Source: Xylophilus ampelinus
GTDB lineage: Bacteria > Pseudomonadota > Gammaproteobacteria > Burkholderiales > Burkholderiaceae_C
DNA: 33,779 nt
NCBI RefSeq assembly: GCF_901875635.1
Contig: NZ_CABFMN010000120.1
Coordinates: forward strand, 1-33,779
Direction: 5' to 3'
Of this stretch, positions 1 to 7,242 are shown piece by piece (the first letter of the stretch is position 1; every line of letters begins with the position of its first letter). The notes beneath the pieces were generated by a model. It made no database searches. It had not been told where the DNA came from and saw only the letters and a program-made list of their open reading frames with translations. The position numbers and the translations under genes were made by a program.

Positions 1-229
1 ACACAGCACGCACGACAAGCCGGTCAGCGCGAGCCAGCGCCGGAGAACGCAGGCCCGCGGCCGCCGCCAGCGCCCCCGCCCGTCGTGCCGGCCGATCCAC
101 AGCAACGACGGAACAAGCTCCCATCAAAAACCCAAAACAGGCCCCAACAAAGATAGTAACGAACGTGATGATTTTGGTCGCAACGCAGACGCAGCAAGGG
201 CCAGAGACCGATTGCACTTCGCATGAAAC
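1..229. other. Left-edge stretch with no secure gene
   Basis: About 230 bases before the first certain gene end. Positions 110-220 are visibly richer in A and T than the rest of the window, as intergenic DNA is here. From about position 105 leftwards a minus-strand frame stays open to the window edge with nearly all codons ending in G or C, so the first codons of a leftward gene (possible TTG start at 105) may lie here. The product cannot be identified. I see no clear terminator for the deacetylase gene that ends at 230. Confidence 0.4.
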
Positions 230-1168
230 TCAGCCGAACTCCGAAGGCCGCTCCGCCGCCAGCGCCTCCATGTGCCCACAGATCGCCCCCGGCGTGGTGA
301 ACCAGATCTCCCCCGCATCGCGTGCCTGCGCCAGGTGCTGCAGTGCACGGCGCAGGTGCCGCAGCCGATACGGCTGGCCCACGATGTACGGGTGCAGGGC
401 CACGCCCATCACCAACGGCTGCTGGCGCGACTGCGCGCGCATCTCGTCGAAGTTGTCGATCACCATCGTGGCGAAGTCTTTCGCGTCCATCTGCCGCGCC
501 ACGATCATCGGGATGTCGTTGAGCTCCTGCGGATAGGGCACCGCCCAGAGCAGGCCGCCGCCGCGCACCCGCATGCGCGTGGGCTGGTCGTCGTGGCACC
601 AGTTCAGCGTGTAGCGATAGCCCGTCTCGGCCAGCAGGTCGGGCGTGAGCCGCGATTCGGAAATCCACGGCGACAGCCAGCCCGTGGGCGCCGTGCCGCT
701 CTCGCGCGCGATGCGTGCCTTGCAGCGCTCCAGCAGCGCCCGCTCGCCGGCCTCGTCGTAGTCGCCCTGCCGCTCGGCATTGCTGTGGCCGTGGCCGATC
801 AGCTCGTCGCCGCGCGCCTGCACGGCCGACAGCAGCTCGGGGCAATGGTCGTACAGGGCGGTGTTGACCAGCGCCCCCGTCGGCAGGCCCAGCTGGTCGA
901 AAAGTTCGAGGCAGCGCCAGGCGCCCACGCGGTTGCCGTACTCGCGCCAGCCGTGGTTCAGCACATCGGGCTCGGGCGACGCCGGGCCGATGCGCGCGCC
1001 CAGGCCGTCGCCGAAGGCGAAGTGCTCCAGGTTGAAACCCAGGTACACCGCCAGCCGCGCGCCGTTGGGCCAGGCATAGTCGGGCCGCTGCGTGATCGGC
1101 GCGTAGTCGAAGCGCTCGTGGTGGGGCAGCCGCTCGGGCCACCGCGCGCTGCGCGAGGCCTCGGTCAT
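230..1168 (-). CDS. Polysaccharide deacetylase family protein (PuuE-like)
   Basis: A 312-residue protein of the NodB/polysaccharide deacetylase superfamily, in the branch that includes the allantoinase PuuE and other cyclic-amide or N-acyl hydrolases. The fold is recognised from NLEHF (46-50), the HGHSN metal-site region (126-130), the GWLSPW segment (163-168) and LHPYIVG near the C-terminus (258-264). No signal peptide is visible, so it is probably cytoplasmic and less likely to act on cell-wall polymers. The ATG is preceded by GGAGG at a normal distance. It lies 37 bases after the NTF2-like gene on the same strand and is probably co-transcribed with it. The substrate is unknown. Confidence 0.85.
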   Translation of the reverse strand: MTEASRSARWPERLPHHERFDYAPITQRPDYAWPNGARLAVYLGFNLEHFAFGDGLGARIGPASPEPDVLNHGWREYGNRVGAWRCLELFDQLGLPTGALVNTALYDHCPELLSAVQARGDELIGHGHSNAERQGDYDEAGERALLERCKARIARESGTAPTGWLSPWISESRLTPDLLAETGYRYTLNWCHDDQPTRMRVRGGGLLWAVPYPQELNDIPMIVARQMDAKDFATMVIDNFDEMRAQSRQQPLVMGVALHPYIVGQPYRLRHLRRALQHLAQARDAGEIWFTTPGAICGHMEALAAERPSEFG

Positions 1169-1205
1169 GCGCAGGCCTCCACGTACGGCATGTCGCGGCG
1201 CATCG

Positions 1206-1616
1206 TCATGGCTTCACCAGTCCCGCGCGCACCAGCAGCCATTCCGCGCTGTCGTTCCACACGTCCATCTCGGCGATGCGGCCGTGCCGCACCACATAGC
1301 GGTCCACGTAGCGGTTGCCCTCGAAGGGCGTGCCGTCGGGCCAGGCGCCGTACAGCGTCCCGCGGCTGTAGACGATGGTGTGTTCGTCGGTGCCGCCGGC
1401 CACCACCTCGGTGGCCTCGATCTTCTTCTTCACCCACGCGTAGCGCCCGGCGTTGAAGGCCGTGGCCTCGGCCGGGTGCTTCATGGGCCGGTTGCCGGTG
1501 AAGCGGATCTGCATGTCGGGCGCCACCAGCTCGGCGGCGCTCTCGGGGTCGGGGATCATGTGGCGGCGCAGGTACTCGTCGACGAGCGGTCCGGGCGCGA
1601 GGTCGGTGGGGGGCAT
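1206..1616 (-). CDS. Nuclear transport factor 2-like (SnoaL-type) protein
   Basis: A 136-residue single-domain protein of the NTF2-like superfamily, a cone-shaped fold used by small hydrolases, isomerases and ligand-binding subunits. The pattern is an N-terminal helix region (DEYLRRHMIPD), a middle Thr/Tyr-rich strand segment (HTIVYSRGTLYG) and a C-terminal segment rich in Tyr, Val and Arg (RYVDRYVVRHGRIAEMDVW), typical of SnoaL-like proteins. I chose the ATG at 1616 because AGGAGA lies directly upstream. A longer reading to 1658 adds only a low-complexity Pro/Arg leader. It is divergent from the BenE-type gene and upstream of the deacetylase, with which it likely forms a two-gene unit. Function unknown. 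Confidence 0.75.
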   Translation of the reverse strand: MPPTDLAPGPLVDEYLRRHMIPDPESAAELVAPDMQIRFTGNRPMKHPAEATAFNAGRYAWVKKKIEATEVVAGGTDEHTIVYSRGTLYGAWPDGTPFEGNRYVDRYVVRHGRIAEMDVWNDSAEWLLVRAGLVKP

Positions 1617-1719
1617 GGGGTCTCCTGGAATCCGCGGCGCAGGGCGGGGGGCGGCCAAGTGTCACGCAAGCGGCGTGCCGCTGCGAGGCGCCCGTCGTCG
1701 GCCCCGGCACAATCCCGTG
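1617..1719. promoter_or_regulatory. Divergent promoter region between NTF2-like and BenE-type genes
   Basis: About 100 bases separate two divergent starts, so both promoters must lie here or inside the coding ends. A CACAAT hexamer about 10 bases before the BenE-type ATG resembles a -10 element, but no good -35 partner is seen. No operator-like inverted repeat was recognised. Confidence 0.35.
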
Positions 1720-2967
1720 ATGCGTTTTTTCAAGGACCTGAGCCTGTCGGCCTTCACCGCCGGCTTCGTCGCCGTGCTGGTGGGCTTCACCAGTTCGGTG
1801 GCCATCGTGTTCCAGGCCGCCCAGGCCTTCGGCGCCACGCCGGAGGTGATCGCCTCGTGGATGTGGGCGCTCGGCCTGGGAATGGGACTGACCACGCTGG
1901 TGCCCTCGCTGTGGCTGCGCAAGCCGGTGATGATCGCCTGGAGCACGCCGGGCGCCGCGGTGCTGGCCACGGCGGGCGCGGGCCACAGCCTGGGCGAGGC
2001 AGTGGGCGCCTTCATCGTCTGCGCCCTGCTCATCACCGTGGCCGGCGCCACGGGCTGGTTCGAGCGGGTGATGAACCGCATCCCGATGGCCATCGCCTCG
2101 GCCCTGCTGGCGGGCGTGCTGGCGCGCTTCGGCCTGGCCGCCTTCACCGCCGCGCAGACGGCGCTGCCGCTGGTGTTGCTCATGCTGGGCACCTACCTGG
2201 TGGCCCGGCGCCTGCTGCCGCGCTATGCGGTGCCGCTGACGCTCCTGGTGGCCATCGCGCACGCGGCCTGGTCCGGCCAGCTCGCCTGGGGGGCGGTGCA
2301 CGCCGACTTCACCTGGCCGGTATTCATCGCGCCGGTGTTCAGCTGGCAGACGGTGGTCAGCGTGGCGCTGCCGCTCTTCATCGTCACCATGGCCTCGCAG
2401 AATCTGCCCGGGGTGGCAGCCATCCGCGCCTCGGGCTACGAGCTGCCGGTCAGCAGGCTCATCACGCTCAGCGGCCTGGCCACGCTGGTGCTGGCACCCT
2501 TCGGCGCCTTTGCGCTCAACCTCAGCGCCATCACCGCCGCCATCTGCATGGGCCGCGAGGCGCACGAGGACCCGGCCCGGCGCTACACGGCGGCCGTGAG
2601 CTGCGGGGCCATCTACGTTGTCATCGGCCTCTTCGGCGCGGCCGTCACCGGGTTGCTCACCGCCTTCCCGAAGGAGCTGGTGGCCGCCATCGCCGGGCTG
2701 GCGCTGCTGGGCACCATCGGCAACGGGCTGGCCGCGGCGGTGCGCGACGAGTCGCACCGCGAGGCGGCGCTCATCACCTTCCTGGTCACCCTCTCGGGCG
2801 TGACGATCGCCGGCATCGGCTCGGCCTTCTGGGGCGTGGTGGCCGGTGCCATCGCGCTGGCGGTCCAGCAAGTGGGCCGAAAGGCCGCCGCCGGCAAGGA
2901 CATCGCGCCTGCGTGCAAGATGGCGCTCGACAAGAAAACCGAAGCCGCCAAGGCTGCCGCGAAATGA
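1720..2967 (+). CDS. BenE-family benzoate/H+ symporter-like permease
   Basis: A 415-residue polytopic inner-membrane protein with about 11-12 hydrophobic segments, matching the BenE family (proton-coupled benzoate uptake in Acinetobacter). Family-like segments are the N-terminal FxxGFVAVLVGFTSS region, the STPGAAVLAT stretch near residue 75, and FIVTMASQNLPGVAAIRASG followed by an FGAFALNLSAITAAICMG helix in the second half. The ATG at 1720 was chosen because the translation becomes typical only from MRFFKDLS. An upstream in-frame extension is Arg/Pro-rich and out of family. The last codon overlaps the gshB start (ATGA). No benzoate-degradation genes lie nearby, so the substrate is uncertain. 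Confidence 0.85.
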   Translation: MRFFKDLSLSAFTAGFVAVLVGFTSSVAIVFQAAQAFGATPEVIASWMWALGLGMGLTTLVPSLWLRKPVMIAWSTPGAAVLATAGAGHSLGEAVGAFIVCALLITVAGATGWFERVMNRIPMAIASALLAGVLARFGLAAFTAAQTALPLVLLMLGTYLVARRLLPRYAVPLTLLVAIAHAAWSGQLAWGAVHADFTWPVFIAPVFSWQTVVSVALPLFIVTMASQNLPGVAAIRASGYELPVSRLITLSGLATLVLAPFGAFALNLSAITAAICMGREAHEDPARRYTAAVSCGAIYVVIGLFGAAVTGLLTAFPKELVAAIAGLALLGTIGNGLAAAVRDESHREAALITFLVTLSGVTIAGIGSAFWGVVAGAIALAVQQVGRKAAAGKDIAPACKMALDKKTEAAKAAAK

Positions 2968-3920
2968 ACCTCCTCTTCGTCGCCGACCCGCTCGAGCACT
3001 TCAAGATCTACAAGGACACCACCTTCTCGATGATGCGCGAGGCGCAGCGGCGCGGCCACCGCATCGCCGCCTGCCTGCCGCAGGATCTGCAGTGGAAGTC
3101 GGGTGACGTGGTCAAGGCCACGGTGCGCCAGATCACCCTGACCGGCGACAAGCACGCCTGGTTCACCGAGGACCGGATCGAGACGAAGGCGCTGAAGGAC
3201 TTCGACGCGGTGCTCATGCGCAAGGACCCGCCCTTCGACGCCGAGTACATCTACGCCACGCACCTGCTCGAGCAGGCCGAGCGCGAGGGCGCGCAGGTGG
3301 TCAACAAGCCGCGTTCGCTGCGCGACCACCCCGAGAAGCTCGCGATCATGGAGTTCCCGCAATTCACCACGCCCACGCTGGTCACGCGCAGCGCCGAGGC
3401 GGTGAAGGACTTCCACGCCGAGCACGGCGACATCATCCTCAAGCCGCTGGACGGCATGGGCGGCATGGGCATCTTCCGCGTGCGCGAGGACGGCCTGAAC
3501 CTCGGCTCCATCACCGAGACGCTCAACAAGAACGGCGCCGAGACCATCATGGTCCAGCGCTTCGTGCCCGACATCGTCAAGGGCGACAAGCGCGTGCTCG
3601 TCATCGGCGGCGAGCCGGTGCCCTTCAGCCTGGCGCGCATCCCGCAGGGCACCGAGGTGCGCGGCAACCTCGCGGCCGGCGGCAAGGGGGTGGCCCAGCC
3701 GCTGACCGACGAGGACTGGACCATCGCGCGCGCCATCGGCCCGGTGCTGGCGCCGCGCGGGCTGCTGCTGATCGGCCTGGACGTGATCGGCGGCTGCCTC
3801 ACCGAGATCAACGTCACCAGCCCGACCTGCTTCCAGGAAATCACCGACCAGACCGGCTTCGACGTGCCGGCGATGTTCGTCGATGCGCTGGAGAAGCTTT
3901 TGAGCCAAAAAGGCCGCTAA
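2964..3920 (+). CDS. gshB: Glutathione synthetase
   Basis: ATP-dependent ligase joining gamma-glutamylcysteine and glycine, the second step of glutathione synthesis in the cytoplasm. The 318 residues match the usual length of proteobacterial GshB. An N-terminal domain begins MNLLFVADPLEHFKIYKD. The ATP-grasp domain shows the glycine-rich loop GMGGMG (164-169), RFVPDIVKGDKR (199-210) and the EINVTSPT metal/ATP site (281-288). The start overlaps the stop of the BenE-type permease by 4 bases. gshA is not upstream of it here. The last codons (SQKGR and the TAA) fall inside a dispersed repeat element, so the exact C-terminus may have been set by that insertion. Confidence 0.96.
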   Translation: MNLLFVADPLEHFKIYKDTTFSMMREAQRRGHRIAACLPQDLQWKSGDVVKATVRQITLTGDKHAWFTEDRIETKALKDFDAVLMRKDPPFDAEYIYATHLLEQAEREGAQVVNKPRSLRDHPEKLAIMEFPQFTTPTLVTRSAEAVKDFHAEHGDIILKPLDGMGGMGIFRVREDGLNLGSITETLNKNGAETIMVQRFVPDIVKGDKRVLVIGGEPVPFSLARIPQGTEVRGNLAAGGKGVAQPLTDEDWTIARAIGPVLAPRGLLLIGLDVIGGCLTEINVTSPTCFQEITDQTGFDVPAMFVDALEKLLSQKGR

Positions 3921-3960
3921 CGCCCGCCCTGCCTGCGCAGTCAGCTATTGAATCGATAGC
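3905..3960 (+). repeat. Dispersed Comamonadaceae-type 60-bp element, copy A
   Basis: Order on the plus strand: an A-run (CCAAAAA), GGCCGC, a GC-rich middle, and the near-palindrome GCTATTGAATCGATAGC at 3944-3960. It shares order and sequence with copies at 13008, 17801, 22972 and 29520. The A-run side overlaps the end of gshB. The palindrome side faces the stop of the TonB receptor. Read from the receptor gene it ends GGCCTTTTT, a terminator-like tail. Confidence 0.8.
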
Positions 3961-3982
3961 GCCTGCGCCACACGGCGCAGGC
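3961..3982. terminator. Hairpin between convergent gshB and TonB receptor genes
   Basis: A perfect 9-bp stem (GCCTGCGCC / GGCGCAGGC) with loop ACAC lies 12 bases past the receptor stop and directly beside repeat copy A. It has no T-tract of its own. Together with the T5 of the repeat (reading leftwards) it is a plausible compound terminator for the receptor gene. For gshB it would be a GC-only hairpin. Confidence 0.55.
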
Positions 3983-3994
3983 CGGCCCATCGGA

Positions 3995-6208
3995 TCAGAA
4001 GTCGATCGTGCCGCTCACCGCGAAGGTGCGCGGCTGGCCCATCATCAGGTAGTTCGAGCCCTGTGTGCCGCCCACCGAAGCCCAATACGACTTGTCGAAC
4101 AGGTTGTCGATGCGGGCGCGCAGCGTCAGGGTGCGGCCGTTGCCGATGTCCATGAGGTAGCGGGCACCGACGTCGACACGGTTCCATGAAGGCACGACCA
4201 GGGTGTTGGTCGCGTTGGCGTACTGCTTGGACGTGTGCACCAGGCGGGCATTGACCGCCAGGCCGCGCACGCCCGGGATGTCCCATTCGGCGCCGATGTT
4301 GAGCTGCTGCTTCGGCACGCCGATGACGTCGTAGCCGTCGGTGGCGCCATTGAGCGTGCGGCGCTGTTCGGCGTCCAGCAGGGTCAGCCCGCCGAGCACG
4401 CGCAGGCCCTTCACCGGTTCGCCATACACCGAGAACTCCAGGCCGCGGTTGCGTTGTTCGCCGTTCGGGCCGTAGGTCTGGTTGACGACGTAGAAGTTGG
4501 GCTGTGCCGTCGAGAAGAAGGCGATGCTGCCGCCGATGGCGCCGCCGTCGTACTTGACGCCGACTTCCTTCTGCTTGGAGCGGTAGGGCGCAAAGATCTC
4601 CCCGCCATTGCTGACGGGGCGGTTGTTCGCGGTGGTGGGGGCGACGTTGCCCTTGACCAGCGCCTCGATGTAGCTGGCGTAGACCGACACGCTCGGCGTC
4701 ACGCGGAACACGGCGCCCAGCACGGGCGTGGTGCGGCTCTTGTCGTAGCTGCTGTTGAGTGCCCCCGTGTTGTAGGCGTAGTTCTCCTGCTCGATCTTCT
4801 GGCGCCGGGCACCGAGGGTGACCAGCAGCCGCTCGTCCAGGAAGCCCATGGTGTCGGCGACGGCGACGCTGGAGGTCTTGGTGATGTCGGTCAGCCGCGG
4901 GCCCGTCAGCCAGTTGCCGGTGAAGGCGCCGTTGGCGAGGGGGTAGAACGACGCGTAGGGCGTGTAGATGTTGTTGCGCACGCTGCCCGAAGAGATGGCG
5001 TAGGCGTTGTCGCGGTCGTTGTCGAAGGCGGCGGCCGACGCCACCAGGCTGTGACTCACCGGTCCGGTCGCGAACTTCGCGCGTACGCCCACTTCGCCCG
5101 TGCGCACCCGGTCTTCGCGCGTGTTGCTGAAGCGCGTGTTGCTGGTGGCGCCGAAGGCGTTGGTGAGGGTGGGGTTGGACAGCACGTTGTCCTCGTCGCT
5201 GCTGCGCACGCCGCCCGCGGCCCAGGCCATCACATGGTCGGTGATGTCGACTTCGCCGCGCACCGTCGCGAACTTGTCGGTCTCCTTGGCATAGGTCCAG
5301 GGCTGGGCGAAGTTCGTGCGCGCGTCCGGCACCTGCGGGATGGGCAGGTTGGCCAGCGGCGTGACGCTTGGCCGACCCTCTGCCAGGCTGTAGTTCTGGT
5401 AGCCGATGTCGGCCGACAGGCGCACGTTGCGGCTGCGCCAGTCGAAGCCCACGCCGAGCGCGCTGAGCTTCTGGCTCTCGTCGCCGATGCCGGTGCCGCC
5501 GTCGCGCCGGACGGCGTTGATGCGGATGCCGGTGCTCTGGTCCGGGCCGAAGCGGCGCGCGATGTCGGCGTTCACGAAACCCTGGCCGCCGGTCTGCACA
5601 CCGAAGCCGATGCGGGTGAGCGGCTCGTTGGGGGCGCGCTTGGGCAGCAGGTTGATGGCGCCGCCGATGCCGCTGCCGAAGGGCGCGGCACCGTTGAGGA
5701 AGCTGTTGGCGCCGCGGAAGACCTCGACACGCTCGAAGAACTCCGACGCGATGTACTGGCGCGGCAGCATGCCGTACAGGCCGTTGTACGCCACGTCATC
5801 GGAATACACCGGGAAGCCGCGCACCACGTACAGCTCCTGGAAGTTGCCGAAGCCGCGGGCCTGGCGCACCGAGGGGTCGTTGAGCAGCACGTCCGCGACG
5901 CTGCGCGCCTGCTGGTCCTGGATCAGCTCGTTCGTGTAGCTGGTGCTGGAGAACGGCGTTTCCATCACGTCCTGGGTGCCCAGGATGCCGACGCGGCCGC
6001 CCCGTGCCACCTGGCCTCCGGCGAAGGGCTTGGCCAGGCCCTCGGCCGAGGCGTCGGCGCTGGCCTCGACGGTCACCGTCGACAGCGTGCCGGACGGGGC
6101 GGGAGCGGCCGGTTCGGCGGCCGTCTGGGCCATGGCGGCCACGGCCTGTGCAGCAAGGAACGCGGCTACGGCCAGGGGCCGGGGCACGAAGGGGAAGGTC
6201 GATGGCAT
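3995..6208 (-). CDS. TonB-dependent siderophore receptor
   Basis: A 737-residue outer-membrane ferric-siderophore receptor powered by TonB/ExbB/ExbD. A signal peptide (MPSTFPF...) ends at AMA|Q near residue 27, followed by a Pro/Ala linker and a TonB-box-like STVTVEAS. The plug domain runs from about residue 60 to 190 (VMETPFSSTSYT, QARSVADVLLNDPSVRQ, YVVRGFPV, VEVFRGANSFLNG). A 22-strand barrel follows, ending in the expected aromatic Phe (VSGTIDF). There is no FecR-type signalling extension. I prefer the ATG at 6208. A TTG at 6229 would add seven residues but sits close to the Fur box. It is a single gene convergent with gshB. Family resemblance is to hydroxamate-type receptors, but the ligand cannot be read from sequence. 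Confidence 0.93.
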   Translation of the reverse strand: MPSTFPFVPRPLAVAAFLAAQAVAAMAQTAAEPAAPAPSGTLSTVTVEASADASAEGLAKPFAGGQVARGGRVGILGTQDVMETPFSSTSYTNELIQDQQARSVADVLLNDPSVRQARGFGNFQELYVVRGFPVYSDDVAYNGLYGMLPRQYIASEFFERVEVFRGANSFLNGAAPFGSGIGGAINLLPKRAPNEPLTRIGFGVQTGGQGFVNADIARRFGPDQSTGIRINAVRRDGGTGIGDESQKLSALGVGFDWRSRNVRLSADIGYQNYSLAEGRPSVTPLANLPIPQVPDARTNFAQPWTYAKETDKFATVRGEVDITDHVMAWAAGGVRSSDEDNVLSNPTLTNAFGATSNTRFSNTREDRVRTGEVGVRAKFATGPVSHSLVASAAAFDNDRDNAYAISSGSVRNNIYTPYASFYPLANGAFTGNWLTGPRLTDITKTSSVAVADTMGFLDERLLVTLGARRQKIEQENYAYNTGALNSSYDKSRTTPVLGAVFRVTPSVSVYASYIEALVKGNVAPTTANNRPVSNGGEIFAPYRSKQKEVGVKYDGGAIGGSIAFFSTAQPNFYVVNQTYGPNGEQRNRGLEFSVYGEPVKGLRVLGGLTLLDAEQRRTLNGATDGYDVIGVPKQQLNIGAEWDIPGVRGLAVNARLVHTSKQYANATNTLVVPSWNRVDVGARYLMDIGNGRTLTLRARIDNLFDKSYWASVGGTQGSNYLMMGQPRTFAVSGTIDF

Positions 6209-6233
6209 GGCTGGAGACTCGGGTAACAATTCA

Positions 6234-6252
6234 AATGAGAAACATTATTGTT
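6234..6252 (-). promoter_or_regulatory. Fur box upstream of the TonB receptor
   Basis: AATGAGAAACATTATTGTT on the plus strand reads on the minus strand as TAATGTTTCTCATT, matching 11 of the 14 central positions of the classical Fur consensus (TAATGATAATCATT). It lies about 25 bases before the chosen receptor start in a short AT-rich island. Fe2+-Fur repression fits a siderophore receptor. Confidence 0.75.
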
Positions 6253-6365
6253 AACTCGAAATCGCTCGATCCCCGGGACTTTCTGGCGGGAGTCGAAAGA
6301 CAGCCGACGGGTCGTGCCGATGTGCGGCGTGCGCGCAACATGGCCCGGGCGGCTGCGCCGCGGTG

Positions 6366-6393
6366 CGCGGCAGGCACCGCGGTGCCTGCCGCG
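6366..6393. terminator. 28-base perfect palindrome 3' of the glutamine amidotransferase gene
   Basis: Positions 6366-6393 form a perfect self-complementary sequence (14-base arms; inner arms GGCAGGCACC / GGTGCCTGCC). It begins 28 bases beyond the stop of the leftward amidotransferase gene. No T-tract follows on the minus strand, so it may act as a factor-dependent or stabilising 3' hairpin. It could also be a protein-binding site. Confidence 0.5.
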
Positions 6394-6421
6394 AGCCGGT
6401 CGGCCCCTCGGCCGGCGGCGC

Positions 6422-7186
6422 TCAGCCGACCTGTCGTCCCTCGCGGAACACGCGCAGTTCCCCCGGCGCGAAAGGCGACCAGGTCTCGTTGGTCGTCAGC
6501 GGCGCCGTCACCACCACGGCCACGCGGTCGTCGGGCGTGGTGTGCTGGGCGAAGTCGATGCTCAGGTCTTCATCGGCCAATTGCGCCAGGTCGAAGGGAT
6601 GCCGTCGTTCGATGGACCACAGGTGCGTCGACGCGTGTGCCCACAGCGCCTGGCCGTTGCTCAGCATGAAGTTGAAGGTGCCGTGGCGGGCGAGTTGCGG
6701 CGCCAGCTCGCGCAGCGTGAGCGTGAGCTCCTCCACCGTCGGCACGCCGGCGTGCGATTTGGCCAGCTCCTGCATGATCCAGCAGAAGGCGTGCTCGCTG
6801 TCGGTGTTGCCCACCGGGTGGAAGTTGCCGTGCAGGCGCGGGCGGAAGGTCTTGAGGTCGCCGTTGTGCGCGAAGACCCAGTAGCGGCCCCACAGCTCGC
6901 GCACGAAGGGGTGGCAGTTCTGCAGGTTGACCTCGCCCTGCGTCGCCTTGCGGATGTGGGCGATGACGTTGCGGCTCTTGATCGGGTAGCGCCGGATCAG
7001 TTCGGCCACCGGCGACTCGCAGGCCGGCAGGTGGTCGACGAAATGGCGCAGCCCGCGGTCCTCGAAGAAGGCGATGCCCCAGCCGTCGGCGTGGTGGTCG
7101 GTGCGGCCGCCGCGCTGCGCGAAGCCCGTGAAGCTGAACTGCACGTCCGTCGGCGTGTTGCAGTTCATCCCTAGCAATTGGCACAT
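6422..7186 (-). CDS. Class II glutamine amidotransferase (YafJ-like)
   Basis: A 254-residue N-terminal-nucleophile amidohydrolase of the YafJ type, which releases ammonia from glutamine. The required Cys is residue 2 (MCQLLGMNC), exposed once Met is removed, and this fixes the start. Other family marks are the HHADGWG segment (31-37), HIRKAT (77-82), the NCHPF region (90-94), AHNGD (106-110) and NTDSEHAF. The length equals that of stand-alone YafJ proteins with no synthase domain, so the acceptor of the ammonia is unknown. No obvious partner is adjacent. The neighbouring binding-protein gene ends 57 bases upstream on the same strand. Confidence 0.9.
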   Translation of the reverse strand: MCQLLGMNCNTPTDVQFSFTGFAQRGGRTDHHADGWGIAFFEDRGLRHFVDHLPACESPVAELIRRYPIKSRNVIAHIRKATQGEVNLQNCHPFVRELWGRYWVFAHNGDLKTFRPRLHGNFHPVGNTDSEHAFCWIMQELAKSHAGVPTVEELTLTLRELAPQLARHGTFNFMLSNGQALWAHASTHLWSIERRHPFDLAQLADEDLSIDFAQHTTPDDRVAVVVTAPLTTNETWSPFAPGELRVFREGRQVG

Positions 7187-7242
7187 GGGGCCGATTAGAC
7201 ACGCAGCCGCGTGTCGCCCGCACCGGGTCGCGTGGAGCCCGG

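Noticed and set aside
1..124. Partial leftward gene at the left edge
   Set aside because: One minus-strand frame has high GC3 for 41 codons, but there is no good start or recognisable protein. It is kept only as a note on the left-edge stretch.
1165..2871. 568-codon open frame opposite the BenE-type gene
   Set aside because: The translation is His/Arg/Gly/Gln-rich low complexity, as expected from the antisense of a GC-rich gene. The plus-strand frame is a clear membrane protein.
4235..6226. 663-codon open frame opposite the TonB receptor
   Set aside because: Antisense of a well-recognised gene with Val/His/Arg-rich composition and no domain.
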